From assembly GCA_021613375.1 (NCBI GenBank), contig CM038720.1:12803962-12867961 (forward strand): 64,000 bases of DNA. Reading direction: 5' to 3'. The translations under genes were made by a program, and so were the position numbers. Under the pieces are notes generated by a model that saw nothing but the letters and a program-made list of their open reading frames with translations, was not told the DNA's origin and ran no database searches. This DNA comes from Megaleporinus macrocephalus (lineage: Eukaryota > Chordata > Actinopteri > Characiformes > Anostomidae). Positions 36,481 to 47,511 of this stretch are shown one piece after another. Position 1 is the first letter of the stretch; each line of letters opens with the position of its first letter.

Positions 36481-36794
36481 CGTGCTTGATGTCGAAATGT
36501 TCAAAAAAAACATGTTGAAAACAGAGTCCACTGGGCCTTCAATTTCAACGACAGTCAGCTTGCGCTCAGCGCCGCGACTGCAGCCGACAAGAAATTGTCA
36601 AATTCAGTGGCGAGATCAAGTTCAGCCGTCGTCCCAAACAGGTTCCCACAGAACTCTTCCACTGGGTTCCTACTGAACATTTGAACAGAGACCCATCGTT
36701 GCTGTGCAGTCCTTATTTGTATACAGGGGCCTAGTTAAAAACAAAGTTCTAGAAATTGTTGGGGTACCAGATAAGCTGAAGTATATCTTTATAT

Positions 36795-37641
36795 TAGAGA
36801 TGGAAGGATCGATCAGCCATGTATTGGTATTTAGCCGATCCCGAGAGCCGATCGATGGCGTTAATAAGCCTAATTTCTGTATTTCCAGCTAGCGCTTCAT
36901 CCAGGAAGAGGAGAACTCCCTCCGGCCAGATCCCTGCAATTCCTATCTGAACCACTAAGTGGAAATACATACCGTTTCAGTTTCGACAGACTGACTGAAG
37001 CAGCGGCGTCGCGTCTGCCAGTGTTTTACCATATGTGACAGGCTCATCCAGGATGTTCTTAAAATGTGTCAAATCAGCGTGTGGGCGAACCAAAACAAAG
37101 ACATTTAACACTACTAATCTGATACAGCACTGCTCACAGCTGAATACAGTGAGTATCAGCAAACAGCAGAGCTAGCACACACAGCTAGCACAAAACAAAC
37201 AACCCAGAAAACCACGCAGACCAGATCTGACCGGTACGAACAGAACAGCAGCAACAATTCAATATCTACATTTAATGATTACAGATTGTTGTTTAAAATA
37301 ACCACTTTTACTGCAATTACTGCATTTATTTAATTAGCTATTTTTGTTTTAAATGAAGGGTCTAAATGTAATGATTGCAGTATTGGGGATATTACTTTGA
37401 TTTACTTTGTTTATTTACTGTTAATTTTGTTACAAATATTATGCTGTTTCATATGAGCTGATTAAAAATGTTAATAAACCAGTTTCCATCATGTTTCATG
37501 ACTTGCTTGTGCTAATAACTACATGTAGCCCTGCCGTGTCGCTTAGCCCCGCCCTCTATCGATATCGGCTATCGGCCGATCGTGCTGAAAGGAGATCGGC
37601 AATCGGAATCGGCCTCAAAAACGCTGATCGGTCCATCTCTA
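36795..37641. mobile_element. hAT-type MITE, TAGAGATGG family, copy A
   Basis: The left end TAGAGATGGAAGGATCGATC and the right end, inverse of TAGAGATGGACCGATCAGCG, are flanked by CTTTATAT on both sides (36787-36794 and 37642-37649), an exact 8-bp target duplication. It is 847 bp long with no transposase. A sister at 61454-62330 and a truncated one at 52151 share the interior. Confidence 0.9.
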
Positions 37642-37649
37642 CTTTATAT

Positions 37650-38423
37650 GATTTTAAATTTTGGACGCTGGTTAGTCAGGGTCAGCTACATTGGGTATCA
37701 GTGTTGATGATGTATAGAAAAGAGGTTGTCTTGTAGGTCTACTTAAACATTTACTCAATAAAGTCCTATAAATGTGGTTTCTTGATGACGCAATTCAGCA
37801 CGCCCACCAGCGATTCATCGTTTGCTGCAAGATTGATGCCTGAGATGTGCACACAGAGTACGCCAAAAAATCAAACTCAAAGAAAGTTTTCTTTTTAGAT
37901 TTGCCTACTCAGAGGACACATGTCGGTCCGTTGGTTGTTCTGGATAGTAAATAAAACAGCTATATTTGCTGCACCACCAGATCCAGTGGTAAGCAGTACT
38001 GTGTTTGAACTTTTGTGTCATTTAACATTGGCAATGGAAGATTGCTGCTTTTCAGCCTCCCTGAAAATCTTACTTCAGCCTCATCGTGCTGATAGGAGAG
38101 CCGTTGGCGTGTCTGGTGGTTCCCTTAGCAACATTACTGAGCACTCTGAACACCACAACCAAGCGAACAAAGTAATACAACATTGTAAAATACTCACCAG
38201 ACTATAAACTACTTCTCACACAAACCTCCATCACATGCCAGTGAATTTATATGCATCTTCTTATCTTATATGCAAGTTTTACTCACTTTGTTTTTTTAAC
38301 CTTGTTAAAAGTGACACAACATTTTCTAACTTGGTTGAGTGAAATAATTGTGAAATTGCTTAAAGTATTAGTGCGTTCAGGATTGCTGTAGGCGGCACAG
38401 TTTGCAATGGAACTAGAGGTCAG
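37650..38423. other. no recognised gene
   Basis: The 95-aa plus frame at 37920-38207 shows no domain. Confidence 0.4.
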
Positions 38424-39761
38424 TTAAAGGAGCAATATGTATTATTATGTGTATATTTTCTTGTAATATCGGTCCAACCAGTCCAACCTGAGAGGATGAA
38501 GTGCATTTAGGATTGCAGTAGTAGGCACTGTTTGGAATGGAACTGGAAGTTAGTTAAAGGAGCAATATGTGTTATTTGTAGTTCAAAACATCCCAACATT
38601 AAACATAAAGAATTAAAAAAAATAGTTTTCCTGCAATGCCATCTTATACCTGAAGAGGCAATAGTGACATCAAGTCAAATTAGCCCAACATGAGAGGACG
38701 AAAGAGTTAATCACGTTGAAGGTGCTGCTCCTGGTTATGTCATTTAAGGACCGATAGCCAATAAAAGGATTAGTAAACACAACAATGGCTAAAAAATGAT
38801 TGGCGAGCAATCATTATGACAACAGCCGCCGGCCATTCCTGGCAAGAAACCACATTCAGCAGCAAACAAAAGAAGTAATATAAATTAAAACTAAATCAGT
38901 GTTAACACTGGTGTTACTTTCCACCACTGGTGATGCTCTTGGTGAGTAAAAAGATGAAGTGTGATGCTAAATTCACCATGTTTCTAGACTGGGGGGAGGA
39001 GGAGAGACTGCGCATTTTCTGGCAATATGTTGCGGGCGGGTGTAAGAAAATATCGAAAGTATTGAATATCAATATTATGTTTCGTGATACTGTATAGATT
39101 CTCAAAAACACAGTATCGATACACAGATTCCTAGTAGACAGTGAATCATTGTGTTTTGTGTTTAAACCTCTGACCACTAGATGGCAGTGTTCTAATCCTT
39201 TTTCAGCTCCACTCCAACATTACCAAGCAGCACAAGGGTGCAATGCTATTGTAAGCTTTAGCAAACCTGTTCATACAGTGGTGTGTTTTAATAGTAGGAT
39301 TTGAGAAATTGCGATATATCACTTTGCTAGCTATATCACAATATATCATGATATATTGAATCGTGACCACTGTATCATGATACGTATTGTATCGCCAGGT
39401 TCTTGCCAATACACAGCCCTATTGTTGGGAGTATGAATTTGACAGGTTGCATCTTACAAACTGCCCCAGTAAACAAGGCCCAAATCAGCTTCTTAATGGG
39501 ATTTCCAATTCTACCTTTAATGCTACAACGTACCAGTACAGGAATGTAACTGCAGCACCATTTAAGATGGAATGGAAAGTTTGAAGTTGGATGAGTGGTA
39601 AGTAAACAGCTGTTACTACAAACCTTGTGGAGAAGGAGGGACTGTGCTTCTCCTGGTTTCTTATGTTTGTGGTGAACAATGCAACTTTCTAGTGATAGGC
39701 TGCCCTCTATCTTTCGAAGCATGAATTGTCAACTTACACAACTTACACATTGCTCCTTTAA
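38424..39761. mobile_element. TTAA-flanked element with GGAGCAAT ends
   Basis: TTAAAGGAGCAATATGT at 38424 (and again at 38554) faces the inverse, ACACATTGCTCCTTTAA, ending at 39761. The TTAA at both edges suggests a piggyBac-type target site. A second, hAT-like end (ACACAGCCCTA, to 39421) lies within it after a stretch of ATATCG/CGATAC words, so a further nested insertion is likely. No transposase is seen. Confidence 0.5.
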
Positions 39762-40240
39762 TCCTAATCCTGCTAAACATTGTATATGAGTGAAGATTCT
39801 ATTTTCACCACCATAGTTTGGTACAATTTGCATTACATTGTAACTGGCGTTGTTTATGATAGTATCTCAATGACTAAAGTATGCAGTAGATATCCTGTTC
39901 AGTTTCCAAACTGCTGAAAACGCTGACTAGAAATCCCATGACCAATGAAAAAATCATTGCTTCTCCTGCGCTAAGCTGCAGAAAATATATGGACGCGAGA
40001 CGCCATAACACGCCTAACCAGCCTCTTCATTTCAGCTGGATGGTCGTGTTTGGAATATAAGCACAAGCTCACAGGCTGGACTCTCGGTGTGTCTGAGGAC
40101 TTCATGCAGGGTTTACCCGAACGTTGTCAGCGCTGGCACGGCCTTAGAACAAGAGCAGGTGAACTGGCAGAAGGTATCCCACCTCCTGCGCCTCCTAATT
40201 CTCCTTCTGCTGCACTCTGGTACACAGGGATGTGCACTGG
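39762..40240. other. upstream flank of the 40.6-kb exon
   Basis: No repeat is recognised. A short plus-strand frame at 40050-40250 is not supported by any domain. GC content and CpG density begin to rise here. Confidence 0.4.
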
Positions 40241-40436
40241 GATTGGCTAATAGTATTTAGTCTCCTGCACTGACCGGGTAAGAAGGATCTCTGCTCCTGG
40301 CCTGTGATTGCCTCGTAGTATTTGGTCTCTTGCACTGACTGGGCATATAGGATCTCTGCTCCTGGTCTGCGGTTGGCTGGTAGTATCTTACTCTCCAGGC
40401 GTCGGTGGGATCTCGGCTCCTGCGCGTTGATTGGCC
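40241..40436. promoter_or_regulatory. three 65-bp tandem units with CCAAT boxes
   Basis: Units start at 40241, 40306 and 40371 and share GTAGTATTT, TGCACTGAC and GGATCTCTGCTCCTGG. Each opens with an inverted CCAAT-type word: GATTGGCTAA, GATTGCCTCG, GGTTGGCTGG. GATTGGCC follows at 40428 and a forward CCAATC at 40467. CCAAT boxes bind NF-Y in many promoters. The position, 160-350 bp before the ATG of the signal-peptide exon, fits a proximal promoter; activity is inferred. Confidence 0.6.
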
Positions 40437-41380
40437 AGCAGACGGCTTGTGAGTGCGCGCTCGTAGCCAATCGCGGCGCAGGAGACGGGGCTTGTCTGAA
40501 TAGGAGTGGGAAACGAAGGGTTGGAGAGACTCTGGCGCGCTCTCGGAGGAGAGAGGAGGGAGGCAGAGTCTCGGCGCAGCATCCCGTCTCGCAACATGGA
40601 TTTGCTGTTGAGAAATAAGCGCGGAATGCTTACAGGACTTTCTCTGCTGCTCTGGTTCGTCCGCGCGTCGTCCAGCAAAGGTGAGGTCACGCCGCTCGCG
40701 CTTTCTTTCTTTCTCTCTCTCTCTCTGTCCCGAGACCAGAAAGGGCTCCAATGAGACGTCAGCAAGTTGTTTTTGAACTTTGCGGCTCCACAGCCCGTCG
40801 TTTTTTTTTTTTTTTTTTGTTTCTTTTTTTTCTCACGAAAGACGTTTGGAAGGCTTGCAGTTTAGAGAAGTGTGGTTCGCGTGAGCGCGTCTGTGGACGG
40901 CTGTGGATGAGGACTGCGTTTCTTCCAGTGTTCTAGTGCATTACTGTTGTTTTAGCTGGGCTGGGCGGCGAGATGAAGGCAGTGGGAGAATAAAAAGAAA
41001 ACTAACAAAGCTTACAGAATATACACGCGCGGTTGTTTCTCAAGACAAAAAAGATGCTGAACGTGTGAGCAAGCGTCACTAAACTGGCGCAGCTGGGTTC
41101 CGGGAGCTCCGCGGAGGAGCGGAGAGCGGGCAGGCTGAGGAACGGCTCCCGCTCTGAACGCTCTCCGGCCGCGGTAGAGTTGGAGCAGAGCGCTGCTGCC
41201 GCTTTCCCTCCTCTCCATAGATCTCTATCACTTCTATCAAGTTCGTCCTTCTCGCCTTTGTTGGTGCTCAGGCAAAGAGCTGGCACTGCGTTAACACTCC
41301 CGGAGTTCAGGTCGGCGGTCATTCGTGTCCAGCTGGACCGGGAATGGACACATTGAGTGCGGGGTCTGAAGGGGAGGGGG
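40430..41380. promoter_or_regulatory. CpG-rich promoter and 5' region
   Basis: This is the most CpG-dense stretch of the window, in contrast to AT-rich flanks, and it spans the first exon. It is interrupted by a CT tract near 40705-40725 and a T tract at about 40800-40830. No TATA box is evident, as usual for CpG-island promoters. The opposite-strand frames of 125-164 aa here come from the tandem units and GC-rich sequence. Confidence 0.6.
40596..40680 (+). CDS. first coding exon, signal peptide, gene unidentified
   Basis: The ATG at 40596 (context GCAACATGG, good) starts 28 full codons plus one base, then a splice donor GTGAGG at 40681. The peptide is MDLLLRNKRG followed by a hydrophobic run (MLTGLSLLLWFV) and a polar RASSSK end, a clear N-terminal signal peptide with a basic n-region. 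A phase-1 exon that ends just after the signal peptide is typical of vertebrate receptors and cell-adhesion or matrix proteins. It sits in a CpG-rich promoter. No second exon is recognised before 64000, so the intron would exceed 23 kb. I do not recognise the gene. Confidence 0.65.
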
Positions 41381-41429
41381 GCTGTTCATTCGACACGGTT
41401 GGGGTTCATGTAGTACTGTAACCCATTGA

Positions 41430-42080
41430 ACAGCAATTAAACGCTGCAGGTGTTAATGCAACACTGCAGGGGTTAAGTGACCATTAGAACTGCACGTGTT
41501 TAAGCAGCTGTAGGTGATGGAAGTAGACAGTAGGACTGTAGGGCTGCTGCAAGACTGTAGGGGTGGACGATATGGCCGGTTTCACGATGTTATATTCTAG
41601 TCATATCGTCCACGCCAGCAGTCCTGCAGGGTTAGCTGACCACTGAAGCTGCACCTGTTTAATCAGCTGTAGGTGATGGAAATGATTATATATATATATA
41701 TCCCTGTAGGACTTTTGATGCTAATGCAAGACTGCTGGAAGACCCTGTAGGACTGTTGATGGTGGACTATGCATCCATCATCCATTCCTGCAGTCTTGCA
41801 TCACCATCAGCCGTCCTCCGAGGTTAACTGACCACTGGAACTGCACACGTCCAAGCAGCTGTAGATGCTGAAAGTGGACAGTTAACTCTGTTAGGACTGC
41901 TGATGCTTGGGAAGGACTGTAGAGGTGGACGATATGGCCAGTATCACTGTATTATAGTCTGGCCATATCGTCCACCCCTACCGTCTTGCATCACCATCAG
42001 CAGTCCTGCAGGGTAAACTGACCACTGGAACTGCACGTGTTTGAGCAGCTGTAGATGCTGGAAGTGGACGTTTTGACATG
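41430..42080. repeat. satellite of about 185 bp, 3-4 units, with hairpins
   Basis: The words GACCACTGGAACTGCAC, AGCAGCTGTAGATG and CAGCAGTCCTGCAGGGT recur near 41470, 41640, 41830 and 42010. Two units carry perfect inverted repeats (41563-41574 with 41602-41613; 41924-41940 with 41960-41976) made of GGTGGACGATATGGCCA and its inverse. Those arms look like the ends of a small hAT MITE captured and multiplied in the satellite. Confidence 0.75.
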
Positions 42081-42660
42081 CAGCTTGGTATCGAGTTCTT
42101 TTGAGGTTTGAACTAAGAAAAGAAGGTCCACTAAAGCTGATGCTGTTGTTTTGATTCAGTGTTTCACTCGTAAGCTGGACTAATCTAATCATGCCAGGTT
42201 TAAATACTGACCACATCTACGATAAGCTCAGAAAAGCATACAGTGACTGTGATGAGCAGGGTCACATACAGGACCGCACATGTTAATTCAGCGCTGGTGC
42301 CTGGCTTGGGGTCAGTCTGCACTGTACACGCTGATCCTCGAGCACTTCCTTTGCTGTGCACGTTAAAAGCCCGCGTCAGTCTGAGTGGTGAAGGCGCGTG
42401 CGTTTCATTGCAGTGCCTCATCTGCTCCTCAGGTGCAGCGCTCGCCAACAGTATTGATTGTGAAAGTGAGAGAAGTGTATCTGTCTATCTACAGCATATT
42501 AAAGGAGGTGTTAGGTTTTCAGATTATTGACACGAGGCGAGCAGCTGCTTACAGACGGTTTATGGCAGTGTTGTTAGTTCATGCTTTTGGGGGAGCATCA
42601 GTAAACCTCATGTACTGTACTGTGCAAAATCAGAGACCACCCTTCAGTTGGTGAATTTCC
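42081..42660. other. intronic, no gene recognised
   Basis: Overlapping short frames at 42243-42530 and 42385-42654 have no domain. Confidence 0.4.
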
Positions 42661-42674
42661 AGTCAGTGCTTGAG

Positions 42675-42895
42675 TGGGTTTCTTTGGGGTACTCCGGTTT
42701 CCTTCCACACGTCCAAACACATGCATGTTAGGTTGATCGCTCACTCTAAATTCACTCTAAGCAGTGTGTGTTGCCCATGCGATGGACTTGTGACCTGTCC
42801 GTGGTGTACCCTGCCATCTCCAGATGATGCTGGGGTTGGCTCTGGCAGACCCCGGCTAGCAGGATAAAGCAGAAGATGATGGATGGATGGATACA
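42675..42895 (+). mobile_element. RTE-type LINE 3' end
   Basis: ACTCCGGTTTCCTTCCACAC, ATGCATGTTAGGTTGA, CCATGCGATGGACTTGTGAC, CCTGTCCGTGGTGTACC and a terminal GATGGATGGATGGAT run form the well-known 3' end of fish RTE-like LINEs. No reverse transcriptase is present. Confidence 0.75.
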
Positions 42896-44112
42896 TGTAC
42901 ATTCTCCTTCCATTCTTTTTCCATTCTTGTGTTCAGTTACCCAATAAAAAGGTGTTACAAACTGGTCTCCAACCAGTTTCTAACAAACAAATGAGGGAGA
43001 AACCCAGTGGCAGGTTTAGCAAAGCTGATATTTATGTGATTTAAAACGATTTAAAACTGTTTGCATTCCACAAAAGACAATGCGACCAAAGTCGGAGGCA
43101 GCCAAGACCCACCCAACAAAGCCAACTTACCTGACCCGGTCAGCATTCGCCACAAGGAGGCCTAAGAAATGGACCTGCAAGACAAAAAGGCAAGGAAACA
43201 GATCCCCAGATCTCCACAATTGAAAGCCTTTTAAAGAGACCCAGCGCCTGTTCATGGGTGTTAATTAGATCCAAGTTCTGTCTCCCACCTTCACCTGCAA
43301 AGCCAACCAGGTGGCCCAGAGGGCACCAGAAAGATGTTTTTCCACCAGTTGATTGAATTTTCCGCCTAGTAATCCCGAACACAATCAGTGATGCTGAGGT
43401 CTGGACTCTGAGGTGGTCAATCGAGAAGGTCCTCAGAAATGTGCAGGGATGTTTTTCAAGTTGGTTGGATTTTCCGCCAAGTAATCCTGAACACGTTCAG
43501 TGAAGCTGAGGTCTAGACTCTGGGGTGTTCAGTCCAGAGATCTGAGAACAGCAGCATCTTTTTAGTTTTTCTTCTTCTTTTTTTGTTTAGAGAGGAGCTT
43601 CTCGTACAGCTACACATCCTTTCAGACCCATAAGGTCGAGGTGTCTTCTCACAGTGGAGAGATGGACAGAAACATCGGTGGATGTTTTCAGATCTAAAGC
43701 TGGAGCTTGGCCTTCTCCTCTCTCTCAAATTTGAAAGGTCTTGCTTGGTCATTTGGAGTCCATTTTTTAATCTTGTCTATTTTACAGGTTAGAAAACAGC
43801 TTATACAAGTCATTTGTCAAAGGGATCAGCGGAGACTGGAAATATCCTCTGAATAACTTGTCTGGAATGTTCATTTTAACTGGAAAGCATTACAGTCTTT
43901 CTCTTTTGAGCTGTCAGCCTTCATGGCAGTATGCTTTCCTGAGCGTGCTGTGGATGTCGTTGGTCCTTAAAGAACACAAAGAGAGCTTGATTAGTGTCCT
44001 GAGCTGAGTGCAGGGCAGTGTGTGAAACATTCAGCAGTTCTATTAGTATTCAGGGTTTTGGAATACAGTCGTTTTGTGGGTTCCAATTTGATGACGCTCC
44101 AAAAAAAACGAA
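42896..44112. repeat. degenerate repeats, one short tandem duplication
   Basis: A segment with GATTGAATTTTCCGCC, GCTGAGGTCTGGACTCTG occurs at about 43350-43425 and again at 43468-43540, spacing about 118 bp. The following part (AGGTGTCTTCTCACAGTGGA, GATGGACAGAAACA) resembles a decayed DNA transposon seen in other fish. Class unsure. Confidence 0.45.
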
Positions 44113-44120
44113 ATCATGAT

Positions 44121-44672
44121 TAGGGCTGGGACGAAGCGTCAACGTAATCGACGTAATCGATTACGAAATTATGTTGCTTAGCAAAACGTGCGTCGGTGCG
44201 TCACAAAGATGGCCACGCCTACTAAAAGCATGGATTTATCTGTGTGCATCCAAAGTTGTGGGAGTTTTTCACACAGAAACACAGATTTTAAAATTATTAA
44301 CATGTAAAGGCTGATTTATACTCCGTCTGCGTGCGTTTGAAGCCATATAGCGATAACTGCCCTCACACTTCCCTGCGTCAGCTCCGTTTACATGGTTGCT
44401 GAGCAACATGTCCAGTAGAGGGCAGTTTGGAGTAAATCAAACATGGCGGCGGTGGATGAGCTCGTAGTTTTTTATTTAGTTCAAAAACAAAAAAAAAGAC
44501 TGTCTCCGCTCCGCCGAGAAGGTATTAGGAAAAATTTCTAATATCCCACCGTTTCTTCTTCGTCGTGTCCGTATGGAAGTGGTCGCGCCTTGCACTGCCC
44601 CCACGGTCTCCAGCCGTATGAAATGAATTTATCCGTATTTAACGTTGAGCCTAAATAAGCCTTGTTTCTTTC

Positions 44673-44703
<31 letters not shown>

Positions 44704-45758
44704 TCACTTGACTACACATTACTAGCCGTTTCTTAATAGTCCAGTGTAGAACCTAAGGCTGTTCTCGATACCGCGAGAGCTTTAAAACACATGTAGGTTC
44801 ACACGCTTGTTCTCAAACGGCGCTCTCTCAAAATATATAGTCCACAAACTGTCCAGTTTCTTGTGCGTGAGGCGTGTAGGCTACGTGTCATTTGTGCCTC
44901 TATAAGTTGAGTCACAACGTAGACTCTTAACCATTTAATATTTTATACATATATGTGATCCAGAATGCAGCAGCACGGCTCGTCTGCAATCTTCCCAATA
45001 CACTCATGTCACTCCACTGCTGCGCTCCCTTCACTGGCTTCCTGTAGCTGCTTGCATTCAGTTTAAAGTTCTGATGCCTACAAAGCCAAGAATGGACCAG
45101 CTCCTCCTTACCTTATGGCAATGGTCAAAAGTCGAACCACACTTTGAGCCCTTCGCGCTTCAAGTACGGCTCGGCTTGACCCTCCATCACTCAAGATTCA
45201 TGGAAGACACACAACAAAACGCTTCTCTGTCCGGCACCCAGATGGTGGAACGAACTTCCACTGGTTGTACGAACAGTGAACTCTCTCGCAGACTAAAGAC
45301 CCATCTCTTTGTAAAGCACTTATAAACACTATATACTAAAGTACTGGTATAACTGTAATTGCACTTTATCTTCTAGAAGCACTGGCTAAGTACTGCACTT
45401 GTACTGTATGTAGTCTTGTATTTATTCTCTTCTCTGTAGGTGTTCCAGTCTTGCTAGGTACTGCATTGTCTTTTTTTCTAGGTATCAGCACTGGCCCTGT
45501 GTTTATGGCAGTGTTTGAGTATAAGAGTAGTTTGGACTTAAACCTGTTTGTACTAGATAGTGATACATACTCTGACCGAACACTAAGCACTTTTGTAAGT
45601 CGCTCTGCATAAGAGCGTCTGCTAAATGCCGCAAATGTATATGTAAATATATATACACACACACAAAATGTAAAAATTGTCATTAGATTAATCGACTAAT
45701 CGAAAAAAACAATCGTTAGAATAATCGATTATGAAATTAATCGTTAGGTGCAGCCCTA
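44121..45758. mobile_element. hAT-type element with perfect target duplication
   Basis: TAGGGCTGGGACG at the left and its inverse form TGCAGCCCTA at the right are flanked by ATCATGAT (44113-44120 and 45759-45766). The subterminal regions share ATCGATTA words in both arms. The interior holds a (TAG)n run at 44673-44702 and a LINE fragment. No hAT transposase is seen. Confidence 0.88.
44955..45645 (+). mobile_element. L2-like LINE 3' fragment inside the hAT element
   Basis: Plus-strand translation gives VIQNAAARLVCNLPN at about 44958, and later ELSRRLKTHLFVKHL ending at 45325, matching the C-terminal end of fish LINE ORF2 proteins. The 3' tail has AAGTCGCTCTGCATAAGAGC and CTGCTAAATGCC, common to these LINEs. 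Frameshifts separate the parts, so it is dead. Confidence 0.8.
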
Positions 45759-45766
45759 ATCATGAT

Positions 45767-46240
45767 TCCCGCAATATCAGCCAGCCCTATGTACAGTGCT
45801 TCTGTTTAGGGGAGCTGTAATGAGATTCATCTGTGTTGTAATTGAAGCAGATGGCTCTGAACTTTGTAAGCCCCTGGCTCTCTTCAGCGCACCCTCGGCT
45901 CCTATCCGGATCTGTCACAGTGTGACGGAGCCGCTTTTTCCCCCCTGCCCATCGTTAAAAACCCCACTTGGAATGGAATCACGAGCCGTCAAGCCGCAGA
46001 AATCTCCAAGAGTTCTCGCTTGAATTCGGCGGCTGTACAAAAGAGTTTCCGCTCTGTTTTTTGATTACCCGAGGTGTTCTTCAGGCCAAATAAGAAACAA
46101 TACCTCCCGCGGTCTCGGGTCAAGGCTGCTGAAATGAGCTGCTTGAGGATGAATCGCCTCGTGGCACTTTAAATGAAAGAGCCTGGAATAAAAGTGACCT
46201 CACTAGGTTTTTTTTTTTTTTTTGAGGGGGGGTTTGAGGA
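45767..46240. other. repeat-free intronic stretch, possible conserved element
   Basis: A balanced, CpG-containing stretch with no coding frame, ending in a T-run at about 46208-46223. It contains TTTTTTGATTACCCGAGG and AATGAAAGAGCCTGGAATAA. A conserved non-coding role is a guess from composition. Confidence 0.3.
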
Positions 46241-46767
46241 GTCGGGTTAAAGACGCTAAGATATTCTGGGGCTCGTTGCCTCGAGATTGCGGAGGGCGTC
46301 TGGAAAGCAGGACACGGAATCAAAGCGGCGCTGTGTTCCGGCGGATCCTCCAGAGGAGGCCAGGCTGAAGCCGAACAGGCTAAGCTCACAGTAGCAGAGC
46401 CTAAGTTCACAGCTGGAGCCTAACGTTTTCTGTTTACTGTTTGAGCCAAGTGACCCATTTCTACTCCCCCTCTTTTTTCCGCTCCCCATCCTTCACTGCC
46501 CAGAAAGGGCCATTCACTGGAGGTTTTTTAGTACCCAGAAGATGTAGCTTCAAGGATATTTTAGAAATGGAACTACTACTACTGCTACGTGCCCGTGGGA
46601 GATGGTCACAGCAGCTTGAGAACGTAAGGTGGAAACCAGGTGGAAGTTCCCTCCGACTGCCGACCTTTAGTTTGACGGCTTGTTGTATTTTGGTTTAGCA
46701 GGTGGGTTTCAACACAAGTAGCTGAAACAAAATGTGGGTTAATTAACACAAAGTCCTTATAGGAAAG
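46241..46767. other. intronic, no gene recognised
   Basis: Opposite-strand frames near 46120-46490 have no domain. Confidence 0.4.
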
Positions 46768-47511
46768 TACTCTACATTGCCAAAAGTATTCACTCACCCA
46801 TCCAAATCATTGAATTCAGGTGTTCTAATCACCTTCATGATCCCAGACTTCTTCTACACACATTAGTAAAAGAATGAATTCCAGCATAAAATGTTCTCAC
46901 TACTATATATTCCACAGTCAACTGTCAGTGGAATTATTTGTGGTGGAAATATTTGGTGGTTGCCAACGGTACTTGTCTGACTGCATTGTGCCAAGTGTAA
47001 AGTTTGGTGGAGGGGGGATCAGGAGTTGGGCTCATCCCCTTAGTTCCAGTGAAAGGAGCTCTTCATGCTTCAGCAGACCAAGAGACTTTGGACAATTTCA
47101 TGCTTCCAACCTTGTGGGAACAGTTTGGGGAAACTGTTCCAACATGACTGCCCACCAGTGCACAAAGCAGCTCCATAAACACATGGATGAGCGAGTTTGG
47201 TGTGAAAGAACTTGACTGGCCTGCACAGAGTCCTGACCTCAACCTAATAGAACTCCTTTGGGATGAATTAGAGTGGAGACTGCGAGCCAGGCCTTCTCGT
47301 CCACAGCAATGTGCTTCTGGAAGAACAATCAAACATTCCCATAAACACACTCCTAAACTGTGTGGAAAGCCTTCCCAGAAGAGTTAAAGCTGTTATAGCT
47401 GCAAAGGGTGGGCCGACATCATATTAAACTCTTTGGATTAAGAATGGGATGTCACTCAAGTTCATATGTGTGTGAAGGCAGACAAACTAATACTGTTAGC
47501 TATATAGTGTA
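46768..47511 (+). mobile_element. deleted Tc1-like element with both ends
   Basis: The left end is TACTCTACATTGCCAAAAGT and the right end is the inverse of TACACTATATAGCTAACAGT, with TA at both edges, as for Tc1 insertion. The interior encodes pieces of the catalytic half: YLSDC-VPSVKFGGG, then WPAQSPDLNLIELLWDELEW containing the conserved SPDLN-IE-LW motif. The 5' half of the transposase is deleted and frames are broken. Same family as 32060-32475. Confidence 0.85.

Noticed and set aside
40257..40751. A 164-aa minus-strand frame rich in Arg and Ser
   Set aside because: It crosses the 65-bp promoter repeats and the signal-peptide exon on the other strand; its repeated peptide reflects the DNA repeat.
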